This document shows, piece by piece, positions 1 to 7,582 of a stretch of 64,000 nucleotides of DNA; within the stretch, counting starts at the first letter, position 1; the number at the start of each line of letters is the position of its first letter. Source of the DNA: Methylocystis sp. (lineage in GTDB: Bacteria > Pseudomonadota > Alphaproteobacteria > Rhizobiales > Beijerinckiaceae); assembly GCA_020252485.1 (NCBI GenBank), contig JADCCX010000030.1, positions 1 to 64,000 of the forward strand, read 5' to 3'. Both the position numbers and the translations under genes were made by a program. The notes under the pieces are model-generated. The model was not told the origin of the DNA. It saw nothing but the letters and a program-made list of their open reading frames with translations, and did no database searches.

Positions 1-268
1 ATCGCCTCTCGACCAAGCGGTGTGGATCGCGCATTCTTGTGAACGTTCATCCGGCTTCTCCTGACGTTGCTGTCGTGTTGCAACCTCAGTCTCCGACAGC
101 AGACCCGGATGGACAACCTATTGAAAGCTCACAGCTAGAGCGATAGCGCTGGTTTTGACCAGACTTTTCCAGACACCGATTTTTTCAGGCACCCGCCCCT
201 CCTGCCATCCGTCTATCGCAGCGGCAGGCTCGTTGCCACGCCTTCCTGACAGGCAGCGGCGACACCCT
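1..268. other. left-edge stretch without a recognisable gene
   Basis: No convincing reading frame, RNA gene or repeat is visible here. A long plus-strand frame that begins at 155 and crosses the next gene is its antisense shadow. The stretch lies downstream of the minus-strand NADH dehydrogenase stop and may hold its 3' end or the control region of a gene outside the window. Confidence 0.4.
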
Positions 269-1585
269 TCAATGCAGCTTCAGCCTTGGCCGGATCACCT
301 GGTTGACATGGCCGACGGCGATCAGCGCCATGCCTTTAAGCCAGCCATGGATGGTCAGCAGATGCATGCGGTAGAGGGACACATACATGATGCGGGCAAG
401 CCTGCCTTCGATCGCCATGCGCCCGCCGACGAGATTGCCCATCAGGCTGCCCACGGTCGAATAGGTGGAGAGCGAGACGAGCGAGCCGCGGTCCTTGTAG
501 ATGAAAGGCTCCAGCGGCTTGCCGTCGATCAGGTTGCGGATGTTGGTGAACACGGTTTTCGCCATCTGCGAGGCGGCCTGCGCGCGGGGCGGGATCGGCT
601 TCTCCGCCCCATCCGGCTTGAAATAACAGCAATCGCCCAAGGCGAAGATGCGATCGTCCAGCGTGGTCTGCATGGTGGGCCGGACCACCAGCTGCTTGCT
701 GCGGCTGATCTCCAGCCCGCCCATGCCGGCGAGGATATCGGGTCCGCGCACCCCCGCCGCCCAGACGCGCAGGTCCGATGCGATGAGTTCGCCGCTGTTC
801 GTCAGCGCGCCCTGCTTGCTGACCGAGGTCACGGCGGTCCCCGTCAGCACGCGGACGCCCAGCGCCTCCAGCTCCTCCTGCGCCGCCTGCGCCAGCTTCT
901 CCGGAAGGGCGGGCAGGATGCGCGGCCCGGCCTCGATCAGCGTCACTTTCAGGCGCTTGTCGTCGAACACCTCAAGCCCGTAGTAACGCAGGCCCGCAGC
1001 GGCGTTGTAAAGCTCTGCAGCCAGCTCCACGCCGGTAGCGCCGCCGCCGACGATGGTGATCGCCACGGTGGCGTCGGAATTGGGGTCGTCCATCATGGCG
1101 CGCGAAACGCGCAGGCATTGATCGAGGAGCTTCTGTCGGAAACGGTCTGCCTCCAGCCTGCCGTCCAGGAAAAGGCAGTTCTCGCGCACGCCCGGCGTGC
1201 CGAAATCATTGGCGACCGCGCCGATGGCGAGCACCAGATAATCGTAGCGGATGAGGTGCCGCCCGGTGATCTCCGCGCCGTCCTCGTCCTTCAGCGGCGC
1301 GATCACGACCTGGCGGTTTTCGCGGTCGATCGTCTCCAGCGAACCGCGGAAGAAGCGGTAGCCCCAGCGGTAGCCATGACTGCGGTATCCGACTTCATCG
1401 AGATTGGCGTCCAGCGAGCCGGCGGCGACCTCATGGAAGAGCGGCTTCCAGACATGGGTGTTGTTTTTCTCGACGAGGATGATGTCGAAGTCTTTGGTCC
1501 CCAGGGCCGCGCCCAACCGGCAGATCAGTTCAAGCCCGCCAGCGCCGCCGCCCACCACCACAATCTGCGTTTTCTTCGGCATCAT
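269..1585 (-). CDS. ndh: type II NADH dehydrogenase (NAD(P)/FAD-dependent oxidoreductase)
   Basis: Single-subunit, non-proton-pumping NADH:quinone oxidoreductase of the inner membrane face, 438 aa, normal for the family. An FAD-binding Rossmann motif VVVGGGAGGLE lies near residues 9-19, a second dinucleotide motif TIVGGGATGVELAAEL near 175-192 binds NADH, and the late FAD contact FALGDC is near residue 315. The C-terminal region carries the hydrophobic/amphipathic segment expected for membrane attachment. Two adjacent ATG codons (1585 and 1582) follow a GGGGA ribosome-binding sequence, so the exact start is uncertain by one codon. It stands alone between repeats and no operon partner is visible. 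It would bypass complex I, whose accessory subunit NDUFA12 is also encoded in this window. Confidence 0.9.
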   Translation of the reverse strand: MMPKKTQIVVVGGGAGGLELICRLGAALGTKDFDIILVEKNNTHVWKPLFHEVAAGSLDANLDEVGYRSHGYRWGYRFFRGSLETIDRENRQVVIAPLKDEDGAEITGRHLIRYDYLVLAIGAVANDFGTPGVRENCLFLDGRLEADRFRQKLLDQCLRVSRAMMDDPNSDATVAITIVGGGATGVELAAELYNAAAGLRYYGLEVFDDKRLKVTLIEAGPRILPALPEKLAQAAQEELEALGVRVLTGTAVTSVSKQGALTNSGELIASDLRVWAAGVRGPDILAGMGGLEISRSKQLVVRPTMQTTLDDRIFALGDCCYFKPDGAEKPIPPRAQAASQMAKTVFTNIRNLIDGKPLEPFIYKDRGSLVSLSTYSTVGSLMGNLVGGRMAIEGRLARIMYVSLYRMHLLTIHGWLKGMALIAVGHVNQVIRPRLKLH

Positions 1586-1732
1586 TCCCCAAAGTTCCGG
1601 TGGTGATTACGCATGAACCGCGTGGCTGGATTGTGGGAAAACGGAGATCAGGGAGTCCGCTGGAATTCCTCTTCACCCTCATGTCGAGGCGCTGGCTGAA
1701 GGCCAGTACCAGAAGCCGGCCGGCTGATGCAC

Positions 1733-1867
1733 TCAGCGCTTCCTGGGCAGGTTGATGGGCGTGAGCGAGCCCTTCATCTTCAGGTCCGAGGTGGCGGCGC
1801 CCGCCGCGGGCTTCTTCGCCTTCGGCTTCTTGGCTTCCTTGCTGCTGCGCATCCGTCCCTTGGCCAT
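1733..1867 (-). CDS. small basic Lys/Ala/Pro-rich protein, 44 aa
   Basis: A 44-residue frame starts at an ATG preceded by a good purine-rich ribosome-binding site (GAAGGAAG, five bases upstream) and ends in TGA. The N-terminal half is strongly basic, with repeated AKKPK-type motifs; the C-terminal third (DLKMKGSLTPINLP) is less charged. Short proteins of this type, beginning MAKG and rich in Lys-Lys-Pro, are familiar in Rhizobiales genomes as conserved hypotheticals. The charge pattern suggests nucleic-acid or ribosome contact, but that is inference only. No function is assigned. Confidence 0.6.
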   Translation of the reverse strand: MAKGRMRSSKEAKKPKAKKPAAGAATSDLKMKGSLTPINLPRKR

Positions 1868-1919
1868 GGCTTCCTTCGGGGCGCTGCGGGAGGCGCCTGT
1901 TCAACCGCCAGAAACAAAC

Positions 1920-1950
1920 GGCCCCGCGCCTCGGCATGCGAGGTGCGGGG
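1920..1950. terminator. GC-rich hairpin, possible terminator
   Basis: A 12-base stem (GCCCCGCGCCTC pairing with GAGGTGCGGGGC, one mismatch-type pair) encloses a short loop. Read on the minus strand it is followed by a moderately T-rich sequence (CGTTTGTTT). It lies between the cold-shock gene and the 44-aa gene and could end transcripts from the former. Confidence 0.35.
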
Positions 1951-2103
1951 CTTGGATGCCGAGGCATCTCTCCTGATCATCACCCGGCCCAACCTCCGGT
2001 CCGCCTGCCGCCGGTACATTCATGGCCGGCAGCGTCAGAAGGTTGGTTGCAACAGCCGGCGCGGGGGCCCCCGGCGGCCGTTGGCAGGGTGATTTCTGGA
2101 ATT

Positions 2104-2211
2104 TCTAGAGCGGCTGCCGATCTGACTGAATCAGATCGGCCGCTCTAAGCTCTTGATTTACCGCATTTTCTTCCGAAGAACCGGTATCCACTTCTTCGGA
2201 AAATGCTCTAG
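2104..2211. repeat. 108-bp Rhizobiales-type double-hairpin intergenic repeat
   Basis: Two long inverted repeats lie side by side: 2106-2146 (arms AGAGCGGC/CCGATCTG with their complements) and 2163-2206 (arms GCATTTTC/CCGAAGAA with their complements). The ends are inverted copies of CTAGAGC. The inner motif 'GAAGTGGATACCGGTTCTTCGG' type is a well-known dispersed element of Rhizobiales chromosomes. The right end carries the cspA stop codon (2208-2210), so the cspA transcript would fold into these hairpins immediately after translation ends. Confidence 0.8.
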
Positions 2212-2420
2212 TCGATGACCTTGAGGTTCTCGGCGGACATCTTGCCGCTCTTGCGGTCCGGCAGAAGCTCGAACTCGATCTTCTGGCCTTCGCGCAGGTC
2301 GTTCAGACCCGAGCGCTCCACCGCGCTGATATGCACGAAAGCGTCGCCCCCGCCGTCATCTGGCTGGATGAAGCCGAAGCCCTTGTCCGGATTGAACCAC
2401 TTCACTGTTCCCTTAGGCAT
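2208..2420 (-). CDS. cspA: cold-shock domain protein
   Basis: A 70-aa single cold-shock domain (OB fold) that binds single-stranded nucleic acid and acts as an RNA chaperone. The RNP1 motif KGFGFI and RNP2 motif DAFVHISAV are intact, and the N-terminal [10 protein letters not shown] is canonical, which fixes the start at 2420 rather than the longer upstream ATG at 2453. The stop codon is contributed by the end of a dispersed repeat directly downstream. The 340-base upstream intergenic stretch leaves room for the long 5' leader typical of cold-shock genes, but no specific leader structure was recognised. Confidence 0.95.
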   Translation of the reverse strand: MPKGTVKWFNPDKGFGFIQPDDGGGDAFVHISAVERSGLNDLREGQKIEFELLPDRKSGKMSAENLKVID

Positions 2421-2764
2421 CTCAATATCCCTGGCCGGGTTTTTCCCCGACACACGTCATTGGATGTCATGAGCGAAACCATGCCGCGAAAGCGACCGGT
2501 CTCCATCAGGAAACGGGGAAGCAAGCGGTTTTCGACAAAGCTGAGGTGGGGATGCCGCGCCGCAGATGCAAGGAGGCGGGCTGCATTCTTTGAGGCGGCG
2601 GGAACCTTTCGGCGACTCGGCAAACCGCGGCCCTGGTCGCCGGGCTCCTCCGCAGGGTTACGCATGCGGCCTCCCGATTGATCTGCCTCAACGCTCGCAG
2701 GCCGAAGCTCCGGGATTCTGCGGCAAGGCGGGTCAGCGGGACTCGTGTCGGGAGGGTTGCAGCG
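2421..2764. other. divergent intergenic region between cspA and the DUF6455 gene
   Basis: 344 bases that must contain the promoters of both divergent genes. No convincing gene is seen; the overlapping frames on both strands have weak starts and odd composition. No operator could be assigned by eye. Confidence 0.4.
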
Positions 2765-3184
2765 ATGACGCAATGGTTTGGGCAAACAAAGGAAACGCGG
2801 GGGTCAGGCCTGCTTTCGCGGCTGGCGGATTGGTGGAGCACCCGCTCCGAGCTTTCCGCGCTGCCGCCGGAAGATGTCCAGCGCATCGCCGCGGATGTCG
2901 GCGTCGATGCCGATGATCTCCGCCTGCTTGCGGCGAAGGGGCCCGGCGCAGCCGATCTCCTCTACGAGCGGATGGGAGCGCTCGGCCTTTCCCGCGCCGA
3001 TGTGGAGCGTCTGGCGCCCGGCCTCATGCGCGATCTCGAAGTCTCCTGCTCCTGCTGCGGCCACAAGGAGCAGTGCGGAAAGGAGCTCGCGCTGGAGCCT
3101 CAGGCACCGGGCTGGATGACCTATTGCGCCAACATGACCGCCTTGCTCTCCGTCGAGAGCGCGAAGGGCCGGGCGATGATCTGA
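2765..3184 (+). CDS. DUF6455 family protein
   Basis: A 139-aa protein starting at an ATG eight bases after GGGAGGG; an in-frame upstream start at 2678 lacks such a site. The middle region (about residues 40-100) is helical, with recurrent Leu/Asp/Val patterns, and the C-terminal third carries a cysteine cluster CSCCGHKEQC followed by a later WMTYCANM, a plausible metal or iron-sulfur site. This matches the DUF6455 family as I recall it, small proteins frequent in Hyphomicrobiales and of unknown role. No partner gene is evident. Confidence 0.7.
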   Translation: MTQWFGQTKETRGSGLLSRLADWWSTRSELSALPPEDVQRIAADVGVDADDLRLLAAKGPGAADLLYERMGALGLSRADVERLAPGLMRDLEVSCSCCGHKEQCGKELALEPQAPGWMTYCANMTALLSVESAKGRAMI

Positions 3185-3343
3185 CTGGCCCCGTTCGCGC
3201 CATCGCGGGCCGTGGCGCCGCTTTATGGCGGCGTTCATCATGTCCGGGCAATTTCCGCGGCGCCGGCCAGCGGCTCTCTATGATCCTCTCCGCCTCTGGC
3301 GGGGAAGTTGCACTTTCCGGCCTGAGAACGCCGGAGGGTATCC

Positions 3344-4171
3344 ATGACCAGCATCGATGTCTCGATTTCGAACGCAGAACGTCCCGTTTCGCGCCGGATC
3401 GCGGAGGGCGGTTCCGGTCTGGCGCAGCTGATCGCCAGCTATCGCGGCGACGAGACCAGCCCGCGCTGGCATTCGCAATGGGCCTGGGACAATTACGAGG
3501 GATTGATCGCCGACCTCTCGCGCCGGCTGCAGCTCCCCGACATCTGCGAGATCGGCGGCGGCCGCGACCCGATGTTCGATGCGGACCAGGCGGCGGCGAA
3601 GGGCATCAATCTCATTGTCAACGACATCGACGCCGGTGAGCTGGCGCTCGCCCCGCCGGGCATGCCGACTGTCCGCTTCGATGTGGCGGGCGATCTCCGG
3701 GAGCTGGATGGCGCGAGCGATCTCTACGACATGATGATCTCGCGCATGGTCTTCGAACATATCGACGGCGTGCCGCAGGCGTGGCGCAACATCAGGCGGC
3801 TGCTGCGCCCGGGCGGCATCGGGCTCGCCTTCTTCCCGACGCTCTATTCCTGGCCATTCCTGATCAATCACCTGATTCCGGAATCAGCCTCGCGCCGGCT
3901 GGTGCACGCGCTCTTCCCCAACCGGGCGGACGGCGGCGGCGATCCGAAATTTCCCGCGCTTTACGATCATTGCGTCTCCTCGGAGCGTAAGATCCGCCAG
4001 ATGCTCGCGCCCGCCGGCTTCTCCGAGATCCACATCGTGCCGTTCTGGGGCCATGGCTATCTCGACCGCATCCCCGTGGCCCGCGAGATCGACGTGGCGC
4101 TGAACCGGCTGGCGGCGCGGCGCGACTGGCGTCTGATCACGACCTACACTTTCGTGCTCGTGCGGAAGTGA
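3344..4171 (+). CDS. class I SAM-dependent methyltransferase
   Basis: 275 aa, starting at an ATG preceded by GGAGGG. The glycine-rich SAM-binding motif I is seen as ICEIGGGRDPMFD (about residues 65-77), the acidic end of beta-2 as LIVNDID, and a motif near SRMVFEHIDGVPQAWRNIRRLLRPGG is typical of the Methyltransf_11 fold (post-motif and beta-5 entry). The substrate is unknown. The last 60 residues (FWGHGYLDRIPVAREID) resemble small-molecule or lipid methyltransferases, but nothing decides between them. It stands alone, followed by repeats. Confidence 0.8.
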   Translation: MTSIDVSISNAERPVSRRIAEGGSGLAQLIASYRGDETSPRWHSQWAWDNYEGLIADLSRRLQLPDICEIGGGRDPMFDADQAAAKGINLIVNDIDAGELALAPPGMPTVRFDVAGDLRELDGASDLYDMMISRMVFEHIDGVPQAWRNIRRLLRPGGIGLAFFPTLYSWPFLINHLIPESASRRLVHALFPNRADGGGDPKFPALYDHCVSSERKIRQMLAPAGFSEIHIVPFWGHGYLDRIPVAREIDVALNRLAARRDWRLITTYTFVLVRK

Positions 4172-4230
4172 CGCGGGCGGGCGGGGAGGGGCCGTTTCCT
4201 GTGACTTGAAACACAGCATTTGTGTTTCCT

Positions 4231-4360
4231 CTCACCCTCATTTCGAGGCGCTGGCCGTGAGGCCAGCCTCGAGAAACCGTCAGGATGAGGCGCTTGATTC
4301 TGTTCGTGTCTCGAGGCTCCCCCCCGGACCCAAGTCCGGGGGCCGCACCTCGACATGAGG
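4231..4360. repeat. type A palindromic repeat, copy 1
   Basis: About 130 bases bounded by CTCATTTCGAGG and its approximate complement CCTCGACATGAG. Inside are the stem GCTGGCC/GGCCAGC and the stem CCCGGAC/GTCCGGG. Full or partial relatives occur at 4391, 4544, 5751, 6631 and 7288. These are non-coding intergenic palindromes. Confidence 0.75.
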
Positions 4361-4390
4361 CTGTGAAAAGAGGAGCTCGCAATCTCTTCC

Positions 4391-4513
4391 ACCCCCATTT
4401 CAAGACGCTGGCCTTGAGGCCAGCCTCGAGAAACCCACAGAATTGAGCTCTATCCTGATCGTGTCTCGAGGCTCCCCCGGACCCAAGTCCGGGGGGAGCA
4501 CCTCGACATGAGG
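4391..4513. repeat. type A palindromic repeat, copy 2
   Basis: Second copy in tandem with copy 1, sharing the CTGGCCTTGAGGCCAG stem, the GTGTCTCGAGGCTCC core and the CCTCGACATGAGG end. It differs from copy 1 by scattered substitutions, so it is not a recent exact duplicate. Confidence 0.7.
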
Positions 4514-4543
4514 CTGCCAAAGAACGGTTACCGCAAGTTCCTC

Positions 4544-4600
4544 TCACCCTCATTTCGAGGCGCTGGCCGTGAGGCCCGCCCCAAGAAATGGGAAGGATGA
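4544..4600. repeat. type A palindromic repeat, half copy
   Basis: Only the left half of the element is present, from CTCATTTCGAGG through the GCTGGCC stem to AGGATGAGG. It directly precedes the end of the secreted Cys-rich-repeat gene. Confidence 0.6.
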
Positions 4601-4623
4601 GGCGGCTGGATGAGCGTGGATCC

Positions 4624-5562
4624 TTATGGCTTGTAGTTGCTCATGCCAGGACCGGTCTTGTCGTAGACGTTGAAGAACTCGTCTGACACGATGTGAGCAA
4701 TCCCGTTTTCGGGGATTTCGAGGTTGTCCTGCTCCAGCGTGGCGACGCGGGCTTTCCAGCCGGGGGGAAGCTTCTTGAAATTGTCCGGCCCGGCGGCCAT
4801 GAACGCTTCATAGGAAATCTTCGGATCGAGGCCCAGCTGGAAGCCTTTCATGATCCAGACGCTGCCATCCGGCGCGTCAAGCACCATGACAGTCCTGCCC
4901 TTGTTCCAGTTGACCGCGCTCTTGCGGGCGATGGTTGTCGGCTCATAGGGCTTGACGTCGTTGACATTGGCGGTTCCCGACAGGTTCAGCTGCGCCGTGT
5001 GCGGCAATTCCATGCCGCCAAACTGCCGGGTTTCTCCAATCCCGATCTCCCACCAATCGGCGATCGACAGCTTCGGGCCGTTGAGGGAGGCGCCCAGCAC
5101 GCCATATTTTTTGGCGATTTCATCCATATTGAGGGCCGCGACCAGCGCCTGCGGGGCGGTATCCCTGTCGGCGGGGATGACCGGGATGCCATAGGAGCCG
5201 TAGCAGGCCGCCACCAATCCCTTCTTGACCGGATCGATATCCGCCAGGAAAATTTCGATGTAACGGACGTTGCGCATGTCGATCCGCTTCGACACAGCCT
5301 TGTCGCCGTCCGAAAACACCGTCGGCCTCGGCCCGGCGAGAGCTGTCAGGCAGGCCGTCGACATGTCCTGGAGGTGACCGAGCATGCAGGCCTTGATGCG
5401 TCCGCCCCCAGGAACGATTCCCTTGCAATGCCGCACGACGTCGCCCGCGCATTCGCTGACGACATCGGCTCCGCGCTCCAGCCGCTCCCACACGGATTGC
5501 GCAAATGCAGGTTGAGCGAGGGCGCCGAGCGCCGCCGCTGCAAACATGAATTCTCTTATCAC
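4624..5562 (-). CDS. secreted protein with a GLG1-type cysteine-rich repeat
   Basis: 312 aa with a classical signal peptide (hydrophobic FAAAALGALAQPAFA, cleavage after AFA) so it is exported to the periplasm or beyond. Residues about 37-75 (SECAGDVVRHCKG...ACMLGHLQDMSTACLTAL) match the Cys-rich repeat first described in Golgi apparatus protein 1 (PF00839), common in rhizobial secreted proteins. The remaining 230 residues contain an aromatic-rich central part and a conserved-looking C-terminal part that I do not recognise. The start may be Met1 or Met6. Isolated between repeats. Function unknown. Confidence 0.65.
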   Translation of the reverse strand: MIREFMFAAAALGALAQPAFAQSVWERLERGADVVSECAGDVVRHCKGIVPGGGRIKACMLGHLQDMSTACLTALAGPRPTVFSDGDKAVSKRIDMRNVRYIEIFLADIDPVKKGLVAACYGSYGIPVIPADRDTAPQALVAALNMDEIAKKYGVLGASLNGPKLSIADWWEIGIGETRQFGGMELPHTAQLNLSGTANVNDVKPYEPTTIARKSAVNWNKGRTVMVLDAPDGSVWIMKGFQLGLDPKISYEAFMAAGPDNFKKLPPGWKARVATLEQDNLEIPENGIAHIVSDEFFNVYDKTGPGMSNYKP

Positions 5563-5750
5563 CGATCTCTCCCAGGTCCGTTCATCAGCAGGTCAGGTGA
5601 ACTGCAGGTCAGGTTGTCTGGCATCCCTGACAGCCGCGCGCCGTTCCATCGCCGTGCGAAGGTGATGCTGCAACGGCGTGACCTCTTGCGCAAGCCCCGG
5701 CCACTGCGAAGGGTGTTTTGGTTGCGGCCCGGATATTGCTGCCTCTCCGC

Positions 5751-5877
5751 AATCCTCGTTTCGAGGCGCTGGCCGTGAGGCCAGCCTCGAGAAACCGTCA
5801 GGATGAGGCGCTTGATTCTGTTCGTGTCTCGAGGCTCCCCCCGGACCCAAGTCCGGGGGTCGCACCTCGACATGAGG
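5751..5877. repeat. type A palindromic repeat, copy 4
   Basis: Nearly the same sequence as copy 1 over its whole length, including the GAAACCGTCAGGATGAGG middle and the CCCGGACCCAAGTCCGGG stem. It lies between the divergent ends of the secreted protein gene and the toxin-antitoxin pair. Confidence 0.75.
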
Positions 5878-5909
5878 CTGTTATGGGCGATAGCCTCGAT
5901 CGCGCGCCC

Positions 5910-6203
5910 TCAAGCCGCCGTCTTGCCGGCCAGCGCTCCCGCCACCGCATCAGGCTCCGCCGCGATCACCTTGAGATAGGCCTTGGCGGTTGCGTCAGGC
6001 TCGGTCCGCCCCTGCTCCCAATCGCGCAGGGTGCCGAGCGGGATGCCGTAACGGGCCGCGAATTCTTCCTGCGTCAGCGTCAGCCTCATGCGCAGTCTTT
6101 TGGCCAAGGGCAATGGCCGCGCAGCCAGGAGTTCCGCCTTGGTCCAGGGCCGTTCGGAGAGCGCGTCCAGTTCATCCGGCGTCGGCTGCTTTAAAGTAGA
6201 CAT
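5910..6203 (-). CDS. XRE-type helix-turn-helix antitoxin of a BrnT module
   Basis: 97 aa. The N-terminal MSTLKQPTPDELDALSERPWT is the usual toxin-contact lead of BrnT-linked regulators; residues about 40-90 form the HTH (LTQEEFAARYGIPLGTLRDWEQGRTEP), the XRE fold. The start at 6203 is chosen because it follows a GAGGGAAG site and overlaps the 3' end of the toxin gene by 32 bases, as expected for coupled toxin-antitoxin genes; longer upstream starts would overlap more. It should neutralise the toxin and repress the operon through the palindrome at 6462-6478. Confidence 0.8.
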   Translation of the reverse strand: MSTLKQPTPDELDALSERPWTKAELLAARPLPLAKRLRMRLTLTQEEFAARYGIPLGTLRDWEQGRTEPDATAKAYLKVIAAEPDAVAGALAGKTAA

Positions 6204-6450
6204 CGGCTTCTTCCCTCGTGGCCTTGCGCGCAGAGATAATCCTGATTGGTCCATCACGCTCGACGGCCACGACATACAGAACCTTCGCCGCCGACATGCC
6301 GATAATCACGAACCGGTCCTCGCCATAATCGAACCTGTCATCGTAACGCATGAAGGCGAAGGGATCGGAAAAGACCGCCTTCGCTTCATCAAATGCGACA
6401 CCATGCTTGATGATGTTCTGGCGCGCTTTTTCGTCATCCCACTCAAACAT
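6172..6450 (-). CDS. brnT: BrnT family ribonuclease toxin
   Basis: 92 aa, the usual BrnT length. Diagnostic parts are the start FEWDDEKARQNIIKHGVAFDEA, the middle EDRFVIIGMSA, the strand VLYVVAVERDGPIRIISARKAT and the C-terminal EEADVYF. BrnT proteins are RelE-fold RNases. It is the first gene of the operon and its end overlaps the antitoxin start. The partner here is an XRE-type HTH protein rather than the ribbon-helix-helix BrnA of the founding system. Confidence 0.88.
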   Translation of the reverse strand: MFEWDDEKARQNIIKHGVAFDEAKAVFSDPFAFMRYDDRFDYGEDRFVIIGMSAAKVLYVVAVERDGPIRIISARKATREEADVYFKAADAG

Positions 6451-6461
6451 AGCACATCAGG

Positions 6462-6478
6462 CTACTGGTTGCCAGTAG
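6462..6478. promoter_or_regulatory. perfect palindrome, likely operator of the BrnT module
   Basis: CTACTGG-TTG-CCAGTAG is a perfect 7-3-7 inverted repeat lying 12 bases upstream of the toxin start codon, in the right place for autorepression by the HTH antitoxin. Confidence 0.6.
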
Positions 6479-6630
6479 TTCGAGAAGGGACTGTTCGAGC
6501 ATCTCATGCGGCAAAGTCATGACATGACAGTGCCATCCATCCGGAGCAGGAACAATTTCTGACGAATCAGAGGATTTTGGCGGCGCCGGGAGGTCTGATT
6601 GCGGAAGGGTTCCCGCCATCCTCGCATCCC

Positions 6631-6740
6631 CTCATGTCGAGGCGCTGGCCGAAGGCCAGCCTCGGGAAACGGGCAGGATGGGGTGCCGGGGCCGGAGGGT
6701 GTCTCGAGGCTGCGCTTCGCTCCGCACCTCGACATGAGGG
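6631..6740. repeat. type A palindromic repeat, copy 5
   Basis: Variant with CTGGCCGAAGGCCAG as first stem and CTGCGCTTCGCTCCG in place of the CCCGGAC stem. It forms a composite with the type B element that follows after a 33-base spacer. Confidence 0.7.
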
Positions 6741-6773
6741 TGTCAAAAGACGGCCGCCTGATCTCCCCCACCG

Positions 6774-6925
6774 CCTCATCCTGAGGTGCGACCCCGGACT
6801 TGGGTCCGGGGGAGCCTCGAAGGACACACAGGATCGCCGTGGCCGGGGTGCGGGGCGGGAATCGACGGAGGCGGCGTGCGTCCTTCGAGGCTTCGGCCTG
6901 ACAGCCGAAGCACCTCAGGATCAGG
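6774..6925. repeat. type B palindromic repeat, copy 1
   Basis: Bounded by CCTCATCCTGAGGTGCG and GCACCTCAGGAT, with internal stems CCCGGACTTGGGTCCGGGG and GGCTTCGGCCTGACAGCCG and the GCCTCGAAGGAC motif. This CTCATCCTGAGG/CCTCGAAGGA element is a common Rhizobiales intergenic palindrome. Confidence 0.75.
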
Positions 6926-6960
6926 GGGGGGCGCTGTGCGGGGCTCAACCGCGCCCACCC

Positions 6961-7176
6961 TCAAGCCGCCCGCTCCGCCGGCACGGGCAGCGCCACGGTT
7001 TCGACCTTGCTGAGGTCCAGCCGCCTTGAAGCGCCGTCGATATCGAAGCCGACCACGGCTCCGGTCTCATCGAGATCGACGTTGAGACCTGCCGCGACCT
7101 CACGCGTTTCGACGCCCGGTCGCGCTTGCAACTCAATATAGAGAGAGTCGGTCTCGGCGTAATAATGAAGCTTCAT
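6961..7176 (-). CDS. DUF2283 domain protein
   Basis: 71 aa spanning a complete DUF2283 domain: MKLHYYAETDSLYIEL at the N-terminus, then GLNVDLDETGAVVGFDIDGASRRLDLSKVE. DUF2283 proteins usually follow a DUF4258 or other small gene and are suspected parts of toxin-antitoxin-like pairs. Its ATG overlaps the TGA of an upstream gene fragment (ATGA), showing that it was once translationally coupled to a partner now truncated. Role unknown. Confidence 0.8.
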   Translation of the reverse strand: MKLHYYAETDSLYIELQARPGVETREVAAGLNVDLDETGAVVGFDIDGASRRLDLSKVETVALPVPAERAA

Positions 7177-7289
7177 GGCGGCGGCTCCTCGAAGTCGCGG
7201 TCGAGAAACGCATTGTGTATCGTTTCGTCGTCATCAAGGCAAACGATGCGCAGCCAGCGTTTCCGGGCATCGCCAACCCACCCAACGCC
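7173..7289 (-). pseudogene. 3' fragment of the DUF2283 partner gene, cut off by a repeat
   Basis: The last 38 codons of a gene remain: a coding-like frame reading GDARKRWLRIVCLDDDETIHNAFLDRDFEEP and ending in a TGA that overlaps the DUF2283 start. Upstream the frame hits a stop exactly where the type A repeat begins, and no start codon is left. The pattern (glycine, Arg-Trp-hydrophobic-Val strand, then T/N-A-F with Asp/Arg) looks like the C-terminal strands of the small DUF4258/RelE-like partners, but the piece is too short to assign. Confidence 0.6.
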
Positions 7290-7397
7290 TCATTTCGAGG
7301 TGCTGGCCGAAGGCCAGCCTCGAGAAACCGGCAGGATGGGGAGCCGGGGCCGGAGGGTGTCTCGAGGCTCCGCTTCGCTCCGCGCCTCGACATGAGG
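7288..7397. repeat. type A palindromic repeat, copy 6
   Basis: Close relative of copy 5 (same CTGGCCGAAGGCCAG stem and GCTCCGCTTCGCTCC core). Its left edge coincides with the break in the DUF2283 partner gene. Confidence 0.7.
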
Positions 7398-7432
7398 GTG
7401 GCAAAGGACCGGTCGTGTGAACTCTCCTGCGG

Positions 7433-7582
7433 CCTCATCCTGAGGTGCGACCCCGGACCTGATCCGGGGGAGCCTCGAAGGACGCACTGGATCACCGTGG
7501 CCGGCGCGCGGGCGGGAACGGGCGGAGGCACCGTGCGTCCTTCGAGGCTTCGGCCTGACAGCCGAAGCACCTCAGGATGAGG
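7433..7582. repeat. type B palindromic repeat, copy 2
   Basis: Same architecture as copy 1, with the CCCGGACCTGATCCGGGG stem and the CTTCGGCCTGACAGCCGAAG stem. With the preceding type A element it makes an A-B composite in direct orientation to the composite at 6631-6925. Confidence 0.75.

Noticed and set aside
155-1606. 483-aa plus-strand open frame
   Set aside because: Antisense shadow of the type II NADH dehydrogenase.
4231-4600. possible CRISPR array
   Set aside because: Repeats are about 120 bases, imperfect and self-complementary, with no regular short spacers and no cas genes.
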